64,000 bases of DNA from Sitta carolinensis (taxonomy: Eukaryota > Chordata > Aves > Passeriformes > Sittidae). The DNA lies in contig CM063284.1 of the NCBI GenBank assembly GCA_032173965.1, forward strand, positions 115,604,410 through 115,668,409, read 5' to 3'. This document shows positions 1-33,117 of the stretch, piece after piece. The position numbers and the translations under genes are program-made. Each line of letters starts with the position of its first letter. The first letter of the stretch is position 1. The notes under the pieces were generated by a model. That model saw only the letters and a list, made by a program, of their open reading frames with translations, ran no database searches and was not told where the DNA came from.

Positions 1-20392
<20,392 letters not shown>

Positions 20393-20468
20393 GGAGCCGC
20401 CCAGCCGAGGTGCCGGTGCCGCCGCCACAGCAGGCCAGGCCGGGCCGGGCCAGGCCGCGCCTCAGGGA

Positions 20469-20475
20469 GGCGGGG
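20469..20475 (+). promoter_or_regulatory. GC box (Sp/KLF-type)
   Basis: GGCGGGG within GGAGGCGGGGAG, 77-83 bases upstream of the NSMAF start codon. It is a plausible Sp1/KLF site inside the CpG island; a short motif, so low certainty. Confidence 0.45.
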
Positions 20476-20517
20476 AGAGCGGGCCGGCCGCGGCCGCAGC
20501 CGGGCTGGTGAGCCCGG

Positions 20518-20525
20518 CCCGCCCC
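20518..20525 (-). promoter_or_regulatory. GC box (Sp/KLF-type)
   Basis: CCCGCCCC on the plus strand, reading GGGGCGGG on the NSMAF sense strand, 126-133 bases upstream of the ATG. It is the best consensus GC box of the island. Confidence 0.5.
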
Positions 20526-20542
20526 GTTCGTACGGCCGGAGA

Positions 20543-20549
20543 GGCGGGG
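20543..20549 (+). promoter_or_regulatory. GC box (Sp/KLF-type)
   Basis: GGCGGGG within GAGAGGCGGGGAAGG, about 155 bases upstream of the ATG. It is one of three GC boxes within 80 bp. Confidence 0.45.
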
Positions 20550-20810
20550 AAGGTGGCGCAGGGAGAAGGCCGGGGCCCGGCTCAGTCGCACCCGGGGCTC
20601 TGCGCCCTCGCCCGGGCTGCCGCGTCTCTGCGGCCCTTCGGGGCCTCCGCGGCGCGCTCGGCGGGAAGCTCACGCTGTGTTACATTGCGAAACGGCTTCG
20701 TTACGTGGATTAAAATAAAAGTTTTAAATGTAGTGCCACTGCAGTGAGATCATTGTGCCCGTAATGCGTGTGACAGAAGCTGTCCGGGCAGGAGGTGTGT
20801 CCAAAGCCTA

Positions 20811-21090
20811 GAATCACAGAATATGCGGGGTTGGAAGGGATCCACCAGGATTACTCAGCTCCCTGCCCTGCACAGGGCATCCTCAGGAGCCACACCGTGT
20901 GACTGAGAGCATTGTCCAAACGCTTCTTGAACTCTGTCAGCCTTGGGGCTGTGACCACTTCCTTGGGGAGCCTGTTCCAGTGCCCAACCACCTCCTGGTT
21001 GAAAAACCTTTTCCTCATATTCAACCTAAACCTCCGCTGACTCAGCTTCGTGCCATTTGTTCAAGTCCTATCATTGCCTAGAAAGACCTC
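20811..21090 (-). mobile_element. CR1 LINE 3' fragment
   Basis: The plus strand starts with GAATCACAGAATATGCGGGG and GTTGGAAGGGATCCACCAGG, then carries GCTGTGACCACTTCCTTGGG, GAGCCTGTTCCAGTGCCC and GGTTGAAAAACCTTTTCCT. That is the inverted 3' part of a CR1, 5'-truncated. It sits about 100 bp beyond the CpG island, just upstream of the NSMAF promoter and in the same orientation as the gene. Confidence 0.93.
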
Positions 21091-21694
21091 TATGGAAAGA
21101 GGAGTTAAGTAAAATCTCTTAGTTCATATAAAAAGCCTTTGATTCATAGAACTGTCGCTGTTTATGCACAATTTATTATGTGTTTACAGTCACGATTTCT
21201 TGTGCTGTAGAAAAATTCTGCTTTTTGCATATTTATAAGTTAGAAAAATTGATTCATGGAGAAGATATAATTTTTCACATAGGAATTAAAAGAATTACAG
21301 GCTTCTCTACCTCAAGAGATTGTCAAATGTACTGTCTGCACTGAGGTGGATTCAGGTATATGTTGATCAGTGTTACTCAAATATTTTCTAATTTTGGACA
21401 TATATGTGAGAACTGTTGTATTTACAGAAGACAGGTTTACTTTGGGTAATTGTCTTTCAGGGTCCTCTTAAAGAGCACTTCACAGAATCTAAGGAGGCAG
21501 CAGATCACAATTTGAAAAGCACTTCTATCATCTGCATGAACCATTTCCCTAATCAATTTGTAAAAGCACCTGTTTGAAGAAAATCTGCAACATTTGCATG
21601 CAGCTTGTACAAACTTCTAACAGCATCTGTAGATATATATTTGTCCAATAGCCAGCCTGATTTTTCTTCTCTGCATTCCTTGTCATATTTCCAG

Positions 21695-22220
21695 TGGAAT
21701 CATGGAAAGGCTTGGGTTGAAAGGGACCTTAGAAATCCTCTAGTTCCAATCCCCCTGCTGTGGGCAGAGACACCTTCCACTAGACCAGATGGCTCAGGGC
21801 CCCATCCAGTCTGGCCTTGAACACTTCCAGCGATGAGGTATCCACTACTTCTCTGGGCATCCTGTCCCAGTGCCTCATTACCCTCATAATAAAGAATTCC
21901 TTTCTAACATCTAATCTAAACTTTCTCTCTTTTAGTTTGACTCCAGTACCCCTTGTCCTTGTCACTACATGCTCTTGTAAATAGTCTCTCTCTGTCTTTC
22001 TTGTAGGCTCAATTCAGGTACTGGAAGGACACAATTAGGTCATCCTGAAGCCTTCTCTTTTCGAGGCTGAAGAATCCAAATTCTCTCACCTTTCCTCAGA
22101 CGAGAGGTGCCCCATTCCTCTAATAAGCTTGGTGGCCTCCTCTGGACTTGCTCCAGCAGGTTGATATCCTTCCTTTATGGAGGACCCCAGAGCTGGATGC
22201 AGTACTTGAAGGTGAACAGT
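21695..22220 (-). mobile_element. CR1 LINE fragment with ORF2 C-terminal remnant
   Basis: It begins with TGGAATCATGGAAAGG and GTTGAAAGGGACC on the plus strand and runs through GAGCTGGATGCAGTACTTGA. On the minus strand 21965-21780 still reads as an open frame with [20 protein letters not shown], the typical C-terminus of CR1 ORF2. The element is 5'-truncated by mechanism and no longer functional; at about 525 bp it is one of the longest 3' fragments here. Confidence 0.93.
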
Positions 22221-25200
22221 ATCTATGCGCCTCACATATGTTTTAATAAGTATTTGTGCATGAATATATACTTATATATAATTGTTTATATGTGAGGATA
22301 TGTATATCATCCTCTCATAGACTAGACGATTTTTCACTTTTCTTATAGTCTGCACTTATAAACGATTTATTCTTCCAGCTTTATTCTGCCTTCTTTCCAG
22401 TATGACTTTTGCCTTTATCTTAGGATGTTAGGCATTGACACCAACTAGAGTGCAGTAATTATCCTCCATGTGTTACACATGAGAAGAATATTCATAAATA
22501 CATCCCAGTAAGAACTTCTTGTCTTATTAGAAGAAATTTCTGCTCAGAACTGATTCTAACATAGTGCCATCTAGTTCTCCATTTTTTCTCCTATATATAT
22601 AAGTTCTTCTCAGGTATAATATTTTGCCTTAGCTGTGATGATTTCATCTTGCTAACTTTAGACATTTAAAAAGTTAATTTCTAGTTTAACTAGACATTTG
22701 TTTAGTTGTCCTAGTTAAGAAAATAGTTTTGAAATTTGATACTATCTTCTAGCTCTAACATTGGTGAGAACCAGGTTTTTTAATATACCTATATTCTGTT
22801 GCGTCTTGCCAATCCCTAAAGAAAATACTGAATAGAACTGAAATGACAGCAGATCCTTATGGATTCTCATTGCAGGTACTCTCCAAGTTTAATTTTTGTA
22901 AGCAACATGTCAATCGCTAGGTGCTCTCATAAAAAAATATGTTTCTTTTTGTCATGGGACAAGTGTCTAAATGATACTAAACTCAAGATCTATGGTACTT
23001 ACTGTTTCTCTTTTTCTACTGAATCAGTGAAATTGATTGTAAAAAAGGGCATTAGAGTCGTCTGAGAGCATTTGTTCCTGACAACCTTATGGTAACTTAT
23101 TAATCGTGAAACTTATTCTGGATTATTCCTTGACATCAAAATAAATCTGGATTGCTTTAGACCAGCTTTCCTTGGATAGATACATTTTATGTTTTTCTTA
23201 TATCTTTAAACCTATATAGTCTTCTAGCAATTCAGAAATTGTTTTTGCAATACTGTTAAGTCAATTTCCTTAGGCCTTATTAACTTGATTACATAGTTTT
23301 TAACTTATTCCTTCTTTAAACTCTATAGTAAGATAAATTTAACTAAATATCTGGGTACTTCTAATGTATTTCCAGAACATTTTCTTGTTGCATTTTATAC
23401 TCCTTTTTACCTGTCACTCATTTTGTACTGTAGGCTTTGTAATTTTATTCTTTTATTCATATTCTTTTATGTTACCCTTCAGTTATGTCCCCTTATTGTG
23501 ACTTCTTTCTTCAAATCCTTGAAGAGCTTTTAATGTGATGTTAACACAGTCTACTTAAGCTTCCTTTCCTTCCTTTTGTTCACATCAAGATAGCTTGCTA
23601 TTGTATGTTTAATTAAAAATAAGTCTATTGTTCTCTGTAGAAAATCTAGGTTAGCTTTAAATGACTGAGCTCAGGCCTACACTGAACAGAAAGGAGGTTA
23701 ATTAACTCATATGGAATGGCATGCTGTTATGATGAGCCTGCTTTTAGTACCTAGACTAGCTTGATTAAAGCTAGCTTAACTATTTCTACATAACAATGCA
23801 ATCCATAGTTGGCAGTGCTGACATGCTTTTGCTTTTTCTTCCTCTTTTTCTCAGAGTAGGGAAGTCTATTTTGGTCAAATGTGTCATGATCACTTTCACT
23901 CAGTTTACTTTCTGTCTTTAAAATCAAAGTGAGCTCCTCTCTATTTGTCATGCAGTTCCAGTTGGTAATGCCTCTTGTAACTTTCTCTTTACTGTGAAGC
24001 AAAAGTTCATCCCTAAAATACTACAAGAATTTGATGGACATTTTGTGTCCTGCATATTGTTCTTCAAACTGGTATTCAAGTGATTGAAATCCATTGTTAT
24101 CTCATGGACAAACTTCTTGAATGCCTTCATTAGTTGCTCAGAATACATCATAAAACCCACCAACTTCCTCCTTTTGAATACATCTGTAGTCTTTTATGAA
24201 AAATAGACCTGAATCATAACGTAACTTTGCTTCTTTCTTTTAATTTTCACCAAGAACCGTGTCTTATGTCTCTTCCTGAATTCAATACATATTGAATCAT
24301 CATCCCCTGATTACTGTGCCCATTTTCCCTAGCATTCTTATATACAGCTATCACTCATTATATGCTACCGTATCTCTGGGGTGCTAAAAACCTGTATTTT
24401 TTCCATAGGCTCACTGAATCCCTGGCACCTGACTTCAAATATTCCATGTTGTTTTTAATGTTTTTTAAAATTTTTTGTTTCTGGCAGATACGCCCCATGG
24501 TATTTAATCACTAAAGCTTTGTCCTTCAGGTATCTAAAAAGCCTCATTAAATACAATGCTCAAGTGTTTCTTGTCAATCCATTCTATTCTATTTGGCATT
24601 TTTAAACATGTTCAGAGTAGGTTTAACCTCAACTGTTGAAGTCAGTGGGGAAGTTTCTGTTAGGAGTATAAAAGCCTCCTGAGTGTAGTTCAAGGATTCA
24701 TCTAATAATATATTCATTCTGAAAGATGTGTCAATAGCCAGCCTATGACACATTAACCAAAGGCAAAACTAGTAATAAAGAGTATTTTAGCTTATTGTTA
24801 GGAAAGCTAGTCAGAAAACAGAAACACAATTTTTTCATGGGGAAAAAACCAACAGTATTACCTCTCATTACAATGACATTTTAACTGTTTAATAAAAGTT
24901 TGCATTTTGTTAAGAAAGCATTTTTTGAAAGATATGAGTGAATAGTTTTACTTTCAGGAGAAGTTTAGGACTGACAAACTTATGTAAGGGAAACACTGGC
25001 CCAAGTTTTCTGTGACACACACTGTCTTTTCACTGTGTGTGTTCTCAGAGCCTAGAATAATAACTAAATCCTTAACTGGTACATCTTGCTTTTGAACAAA
25101 ATCAACAACAATTAGTTGTGTCATGGCTGCCCTGATCTGACTGACAACCTGGAGGCGCATACAGAAACTCCACTAGATTAAAAACCATCATGTAAAGTTT

Positions 25201-28200
25201 ATCCTCATGATAGAATTGTCAGCTCCGTTCTGAACACACTTAAACTAATTTGTAATCATCTTCCTTGTACTAAATTCTGCTAAGATTTTATGAGCTAGTT
25301 GTAAGTCAATGTATACTTGTACACAGTGTGTGTTTGATTTTAAATAATTTTTAATTAAACCAATTTTTATCAATAAACAAATGCATAATTCACCATTTTC
25401 CATGGAGAAAAAGGTAATCCTAGAGGCACGTCTAAAGTGTCAACATTTAAAGATGTTCTATAAGTCAGATTGTAAAGGCAAGGATGACAGAAACTTGAAC
25501 AATTGTCAATTTAAATTGAAGATTTTATGTAAAATAAATGTTTCCAGGGAAATCCTTCTGAACCACACCCATTCTGAAATACAGTTCTTGATTATAAATT
25601 GTTTTGGTTTTAGTATTTCTTGAAGGATTACATCTGCTTTAGGTCTCTGTACTCCTTTGCTAACATTATTAACAGCTCTTTTTCATGGGTTATTTGAATT
25701 CGAATTCAATTCAGTTCAAGAATTTGAGGGCTGGATTTTCAGCCTCTGAAAATCCACATACACACTGCATGCATCAACTTCTTGTGCAGATCCCTGTTCT
25801 TCACTTTGGAAGCATCCTGAAGAAAACCCGTAAAATAAGTCACAGTGCATGGTAATCCAGAAATTATCAGGTACACTTTTATACATCTGCATTGCTGGCA
25901 AAAAAAATATTACTAATGTAGTCTCTTTAAAGGCATATAAATTTTAAAGATCAGAGACAAATTTGTAACAGGAAAGGATATATTTGCTTTATTAAAACAG
26001 ATTTGGAACACATTTGAACTATATGGAAGAAACAGACGAATGTGTTCATTGAGTAAGATATTCCCACATCCCTTCAGTGTTCCAGCTACTTTATGGAGCT
26101 GATGACTTGGCTCCCCTCCAACACCCATACATACTTCATGTCATTAGATGCATGAGTCACTCTGCTCTGCTGTAGAGCTGCTAAATGTGGTGCCACAAAT
26201 GTTCATTTGAAAAATGGATGAGCCCTTGAGTCATTTTTCAGTATAGCTGGAATTTTAAGGAAAAGCCTTTTAGTAAACTTGTTACATATAGTCCACAGGA
26301 CAATGGAGCTGTATATTATCTCATAGTAGTGAAAATAAACATGGATAGTGGTGGTTATAGAAAACCTGAAAAGACTCAGGGAAGGAGGGAGCATCTATTA
26401 AGGACAGACATTCTAAGCAAAAAGCAGTATATAATAAACCTTACAGACTAAACACCAGTTTCCATTTTATCTACCACCATATCACTTAAATGTAAATTTA
26501 AAAAGTAACTTGTAATGTCACTGGGTTTTCTCTTTTTGAATGGGTACAGTTAAATTGTTGGCAGAACATTAGTTAGCTGATGAATACATTGTTTTATTCC
26601 TTTGCTTATGAGCAAGTGCATGCGACTAGATGTCTAAGAGTATACAGGAATAAAACTCACTGGGATGTTTAAATTCCACTCTGTAAATGGTTAAATCTCA
26701 GGTCTCCCTTTTTTTGGTCTATGGGTTCAGTGTTCTGACAGAGGGTGTTTTTCTTGGAAGTAGGGGACAGAAAATAAAGCAGAAGAATTGAGATGCAGAA
26801 CTAAACTGTTTAATTTGCTTACATAGTTAGCGTTTAAAACTCTTAAAATGTTTCATTGAAGATTATTTTAAATGCCTATACTTTTTGCATAGGTAATAGT
26901 CCCAGATATGTTAGGCCATTTATCTAGTAGCTACTTCAACTCTGTGTCCAACAGCATTCTTGCTGCAAAGAAGAGCTGTGACAGAATTATATTCATGCTT
27001 CCATTTTAAATCAGTAAAACAAATGCATAATTTAGATTAATTTTCAGACATGCATGTGAATGCGTTATTTCTTTGACATATATTCTTTTATATTGGTTGA
27101 CTTTATCCCACTTTCCCTAAACCAGAAAAGATAAAGAGCAAACCTATGTTATCATAAGTCCTATCTAAAAGCTAAGACTTGTGATCAACACAAGAGATAC
27201 AAGATCAGCATAGCTAAGGCCTGCATAAACAAATTAGACTGTTTTTCATATATTGAAGAACAAACAACGAATACATAAAGGCCTTTCCTTCTTCTTTCCT
27301 GTCTAGAAAACTTAGCAAGCTTTGTATGATGTATAATAGAGAAGTCCTATGACTATATTTCTGAATGTAAGACTGGATTTTTTCCTAAAGTGGAAAATGC
27401 TTTCTCCTCTGTCACCAGACAATAGAGTTATATATATATATATTTATAGTAGCTGGAGGAATTACAAATGAATACAAACAACACTTCTATTCAGAACAGT
27501 TTGTTTAGAACAGAATTTCTTCAGGAAGTAATTTCACTTGAAGCACTAAGGATGATTCTTCTCATCTCAATTTAGCTAAATATGCAAGTTAAACCTTTAG
27601 TCTAAGGTAGTCTTCCACGCTTCTACTGTGCATCATGGAGAGAGCTGGGTCAATCACTTTTCCTACTTTGGACATCACACCTAAGGGGAGTGGATTCCTT
27701 CCTATAGGATCTCTTCTCACTCTGGGGAGAGTCCAGATGACTGTCTTAAATTAGATATTCAATTTTAAGGTAGCGCTACTACAGCTGAGTAAAATGAACC
27801 ATGTCTGCATTATTTGTTAACAGCAACTCCAAATTTGCCCTAAAGCTTAAACTATGACCATTGTCATAGTCACACACATGCAAGAATAACTTTAGCACAT
27901 TTTCAGCGTTTCAAGATCTCTGTGACCATGTTGATCTCATAGTAATCAGACATGCCTGGACATGGACACCAGGCAGCATTGTGGAGGGAAAATTCCCTGG
28001 ACATGAAGCACACTGCTCATATAGCTGTTTTGTAAGTTGTGCTTTTTATTGTGGAGGAAACAGATCTGTTATCAGCTGACTGGTTCAAAGGAGAGAGGAA
28101 AAGCAGTCTTTTGCATTTTAAGAGGAGCAAAGGTGAAAATCTCAGGTTTTGTATGTTCTGAAAAATTTCCAAAATCAAGCTAGAGCTTCTGCTCAGTACT

Positions 28201-31200
28201 CATAAGCATATGGTGATTTTTACTGGCTCACATTTAGAATTCCCACTCTGTATGATATGAAAGAGAAAAGTTCAGTATTTGATATTGCTGCCTCATTATA
28301 ATAGCTTGACTTCAATAGCCTTCTGTTCAAAGAATTGGAACAGAACAGGGTGTGAGAAACTACTTAGGACTACATCACTCAACAATATGCAGAAAATGAA
28401 TTGAACAGCTCCTCATGCTGTATACCTTCTGATACTTATATTTTTTTGAAATTCCTAAAGTGAAAGAGCATTAATGGAAGAAGTTCACCTTCGAGTTACC
28501 TGATCGCTCCTTTCGAAAGGATATTGGAAAGATGGTTTAGACAATGAAGGAGTATTTGTCTTGTTGCTCTTGGATGGTAAAGATTAAAGACTTCACATGC
28601 TGCAAAGACATACTTCAAGTACCCAAGAATTTTTAGAAGTCTAAATTAAAAGGTACCTACTCTTCCTCTGAGATTTTGAACCTGAAATCTGTGTTTCAAA
28701 GGAAGCATATATGCTCAACATCTATAATTGAAGGCATTAAAGGATACAGCAGTCTGGTTGACAACTTAAGCAATGAGCTGTGGTGGTTTGGGAAGACAGG
28801 AACAGATGAGAAAAAGGCAGGAGTATGATTTTTCATCACTATATGGATCACCATGTCTATGTCCTATGTGTGGCTGCATTCTTTAAGCCAGTTGTACCTG
28901 TATGTTGCATGATTTTGACTCTGGTTATTTTCCTTCATCTGACTGTAAGGATTTGTTACTTCTTTATGTAAGAAGAAAGTTATTCCTTTGGAAGAAGGAG
29001 CATCTCTCTTGGTTGCATTTGTATAATATGTGACAGTATTGTGGCCCATGACATTAAATCGATTCAGCAGTAGAACTACATTAGTCACTGATGATGGCAC
29101 CTGGATGATAAAAGAAAGTCAAGGTAACCAGCAAGACTCCAGAAGTCTAAATTAAGTGATGAGAGCATAAGCAAAAGAAATGTTGTGATGGACAGGGTAA
29201 GATTCTACTAGTCAATTACTGACAGAATATGATTGACATTCAAGTTTTCCTCTACTCCGACCAGTGCTTCTCAATCAATCACAGTACCAAAACCTTTCCA
29301 CAATTTGAAAGCTTATCATTTTGGAGTGATGGTTAAAGGATTTTTTTCTCTTAAAAAATGTTTTCAATTTTTGCCAGAAAATGCATATATCTTTGCAACA
29401 GGTGTTTCTCTGGTCAGCGCTGTTCTCTGTGCTCTTGTCACTGTTATGTGTCTCCAAATATTGAACAACTTTTTTCTCCTCCACATTTTTCTGGAGATGT
29501 TTATAAAGTTTATTAAGAAGAAAATGGCTTTTAACTTATAAATTTTTATAATTTCATAGCAAAGTCAGAAACGAACCATGAGGAAGTACAATGAATAGAC
29601 AAAGTTATTGTACATTTAAATATGCTGCAGTGTCTGAATATATGAATACTGATTACACAGCTCTCCTGCTCTTAGGACACTGCCACGCAACACATGAAAG
29701 CACTTTAAAAACTGGGGGATATGTGCGGAGCTTTCAATTATTGCAGGGTTTTTCTAACTGTAAACCACAGGCTCTTGTGAAATAGCAACACCACAAAGGT
29801 TTGTTCTTCCTTTTATTTCGCCAGAAGCTGTAACCGCAAGTGCCAACTGTCTATAGATGATACAGGAATTAATTTGTTAAGGAGGAGATGCAACAAATTA
29901 TCAAGAAAATACTTTTACAAAATCACCTGTGATGTTATTTCTGCTGTTGGGACTACCAGGTAACAAATAGGATTTGTAGTGATAGTTTGCTCTGCTCTCA
30001 ACCACAGCAAGGCCTGACAGACCAGTAACCTTGAAGCTTGTTTATTGCACACCAAGGCATGAGCTGGGACTTTTAAAACACTTCTATTTACTGCTCTGTC
30101 TGTGGAAGCTCTGCCAACTTCTCCCTTCACTCTCTAGTGTGTTTAGTAAAGTGTTTGCATTGCTTTTCTGCCAGTTCTAGGTCTTAAGTTTACCTGGTGG
30201 CTGATACATGTCTGAGTCTTCTGGTGGGAAATCAGTATGACAGAGCTGGGAGAAAACAGACTCACTCCACCTCGGATTGATGCTTCTGAGATTGTTTCCA
30301 TCCTAATAAATCAGAAACTTGATATGTATTCATCTACCACATTAATGAGTGTTTGAAATTTATTTACACTTATTTCAGACAGACAAAATCTTGAAAATTA
30401 ATTTCCAGAAATATTTTCTTAGAAGTTTACATTACCTGTATTTGTTTATGCAAAATTTGATCATACAATAAATGGAAATATTAAAATCTAAACTTTTTTC
30501 TTGATGCATCCATTTCAATCCATTTAAGATTCTTGTTTCTGACAGAGATAGCTACTGCATTTTGGAAAATAAAATAAAGATTGATACACACAGTTTATGA
30601 TGTCCTTCATTAAAAAAAACCTCTATCCAAGCCTTTGGATACCACTACGCAATAAAAACTGTTACGAGTTTTCACCTTGGAGGGATCTCCTATTGAGTTC
30701 TGCACAGCAAAGATTTCAGCCTGAGATGAGTGAACTACTTCAAACCTCATAAACTGTGAAAACAGAGGAGACCTTGATGCATCAATGTGTGGAGAAAACA
30801 TTGAAACTAACTTTAGAATTCTTATTTGAAAATTTCATTCTTGAAATGCCCTAGATGTAGATGATAAACTGCTTGTGAATTTATTTGCCTGTGCTTATAT
30901 CAAAAGGATAACATATCAGCTCTATTTAGATTAAAAACAAAACAAAACAAAAAAACTGGAAAAAAATAGGAGTGCTGTTTCATATTTTTGGTCACTTGAT
31001 GGCACTAAACTAACACTGTATACATATTAATCACCAATAGCATAAGAATATTTCTGTGCCAGTGTTTTGTTATTTTTTTTTAGGCTTGGCCTGATCAAAG
31101 CACTTTGTTTTGTTGAGGGCAGATTTCAGACACAATGGAGATTAAAATAAACAAACATAAACCCAAGAAGCAGTAGGGAAATCTGGCTGACTCTGTTCCG

Positions 31201-31960
31201 TCTGTCTTGTTAAAGTTCATGTCATGCTACAAATACCACAATGGAATGGAATATGTAGCATTCCTGAGCAAAAAAGAAAAATCAGTTTTTCAATGTAATA
31301 CACCAAAGACCAAACCAAGCCTTTCCAGTGTAAAATCAGAGAAGTATCTGCAAACTTTGGACAGTGGCATTTCCACCAAACTCTGTGGCCATCAGGTGGC
31401 CACCCACATGAAGCAGAACATGTGGATATCCTGGACTTTTCCATATCTCAGTGTCTTTGAGGAAATTGCCAATATTTCAAGGCTAAATGTTGGATTTATT
31501 GTGTGAATTGGAGGTGAAGCAGGGACAACTTTGCTTGGATGGTCTCAGACATGTAATAGGAAGCCTCTGCTGTGATACATGTGTGAAGAAGGGATTGCAG
31601 GACCACTGTGTCTCCAAATAAAGGCATCTCCTCACAGACTGTCCAGCAAAATGTTTGTATTGTATTTATTTGTACTGAAATATGAGAAATTCTCCATTAA
31701 ATGGATCTTTTGGAGGGACTTTTCAGGATCTAGAGTAGCAAGGGAGCATTTTTATTTAATTGTCAGAAGTTTTGATTCCTTTGTAGCTTTCTACAAAGGA
31801 AGGAAAACCACATTTAAAAAAAATCTTCACAGATCAGCAGCCAGAAATGCTTTTGTTGGATCAAGGAACATATTTTCTCCTGATAATGTTTTTTCTCTGG
31901 ATGTTTGTAACTTCTTTTTCAACATGAAGTTACTTGCATTTCAAAATCTCCAACTTAAGT
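22221..31960. other. Intergenic, no gene seen
   Basis: Nearly 10 kb of AT-rich sequence with many stops in all frames. Apart from a short (TA)n run at 27429 I recognise no repeat, exon or RNA gene. Conserved regulatory elements could be present but cannot be judged from one sequence. Confidence 0.65.
27429..27447. repeat. (TA)n microsatellite
   Basis: Seven to eight TA units followed by TTTATA. Short and simple. Confidence 0.85.
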
Positions 31961-31964
31961 CCCA

Positions 31965-32745
31965 CCTGGACTTTGGGCCTTCTAATTTTCTCCCTGAAGA
32001 ACCTCATAACATCCTTGTAGTCCTCCTGAGTTGCCTGGACCTTCTTCCAAAGGTCATAAAGTAATTTTTTTCCTCAGTTCCAGCCAAAGCTCACCATCCA
32101 GTCAGGCTGGTCATTTTCTCCATCATCTTGTCTTTTGGCCCATGGGGACAGCCTGCTCCTAAGCCTTTACGATTTCCTTCTTGAAGAATGTCCAGCCTTT
32201 CTGGGCTTCTTCTTCAGGACTGCCCTTCAACCAGTCTCTTATACAGGCCAAAGTCTGCCTTCTGGAAGTCCAAGGTGGCAGTTCTTCTGACCACTTTCCT
32301 TATTTTGAGAACTGAAAACTTAATCATTTTTTAATAGTTGTGCCCCAGATGGCCTCCAACCATCACATCACCCAACAGCCCTTCTGTGTTCACAAACCAT
32401 AGGTCCAGTGAGTGTGTTCCCTCGCTGGCTTTCTCACCAGCTCTGTCAGGAACTTTTCTTTCACACACTCTGCTACATTCTGGACTGTTTTATCTCTGCT
32501 CTTTTGTATTTCCAGCAGACATCTGGTAAGTTGGATTTCCTGATGAGAACAAGGCCTAGCGATTATGAGACTTCTCCCAGCTGCTTATAGCATATTTCTT
32601 CAGCCTCTCCATGCTGATCAGCTTATCTGTACCAGAGTCCCATGAGGATATCTGCCTTGTTAGCCTTCCCTCTGATTGTTATCCACAAACACTCAACTCT
32701 ATCAGCACCATCATTGAGCTCTAGACAATCAAAACCTGTGCTATG
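31965..32745 (-). mobile_element. CR1 LINE ORF2 fragment (endonuclease domain and beyond)
   Basis: On the minus strand conceptual pieces resemble CR1 ORF2. Near 32510 reading leftward LPDICWKYK is visible, then GDVMVGGHLG-like sequence near 32370, FRRQTLACIRDWLK-like sequence near 32240, and LYDLWKKVQATQEDYKDV near 32000-32055. Frameshifts and stops interrupt it, so this is an old dead copy. It is the only piece in the window from the endonuclease part of CR1, upstream of the reverse transcriptase, and it lacks the 3' tail. Confidence 0.85.
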
Positions 32746-32995
32746 TGTTTCCATTCTTACTACCTATTACATTTTCATCTATGTGCAGTATGGGAAACTT
32801 GGATGGTACTCATTCTGAAGGGGAAAACGTCCATAATTTTACCACTTCTGGAACAGTGAAGCATTTATTTGCACCAATTTTTTTCATTGTGTTGTGGTTT
32901 AACTGCTGCAAAGATAAGACCATGATGGACTTTACTTTCTCCTGTACTCATAAGCTCTTATTTTCAATGATTCTGCAACTACTGAGATATAGGTC

Positions 32996-33117
32996 ACAAA
33001 TCACATAATATTCTGAGCTGAAAGGGGACCCACAGGGAGCATCAAGTCCATCTTTGAAGGGGCTGAACCAACAACCATGGTGTTATTAGCACCATGCTCT
33101 AATCAACTGAGCTAAAT
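32996..33117 (-). mobile_element. tRNA-Ile-derived SINE with CR1-type tail (TguSINE1-like)
   Basis: On the minus strand the head reads TTAGCTCAGTTGATTAGAGC, then ATGGTGCTAATAACACCATG and GGTTGTTGGTTCAGCCCC. That is a tRNA-Ile sequence (anticodon AAT within CTAATAA) with a clear A box (TAGCTCAGTTG) and a B box weakened to GGTTCAGCCCC. It is followed by GATGGACTTGATGCTCCCTG, GGGTCCCCTTTCAGCTCAG and AATATT, a CR1 3' tail. The first bases of the tRNA are lost. The head-tail structure is that of the songbird SINE mobilised by CR1. It is not a functional tRNA gene because the acceptor stem is missing. Confidence 0.88.

Noticed and set aside
31579..32064. 161-codon open frame on the plus strand
   Set aside because: Its 3' part is antisense to CR1 ORF2 and the remainder has no recognisable domain or splice context.
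32887..32915. Start of a second ERV LTR (TGTTGTGGTTTAAC)
   Set aside because: Only about 15 bases resemble a bird LTR start; the following sequence does not match.
33059..33115. Functional tRNA-Ile gene
   Set aside because: The acceptor-stem 5' end is missing, the B box is altered and a CR1 tail follows directly; it is a SINE.
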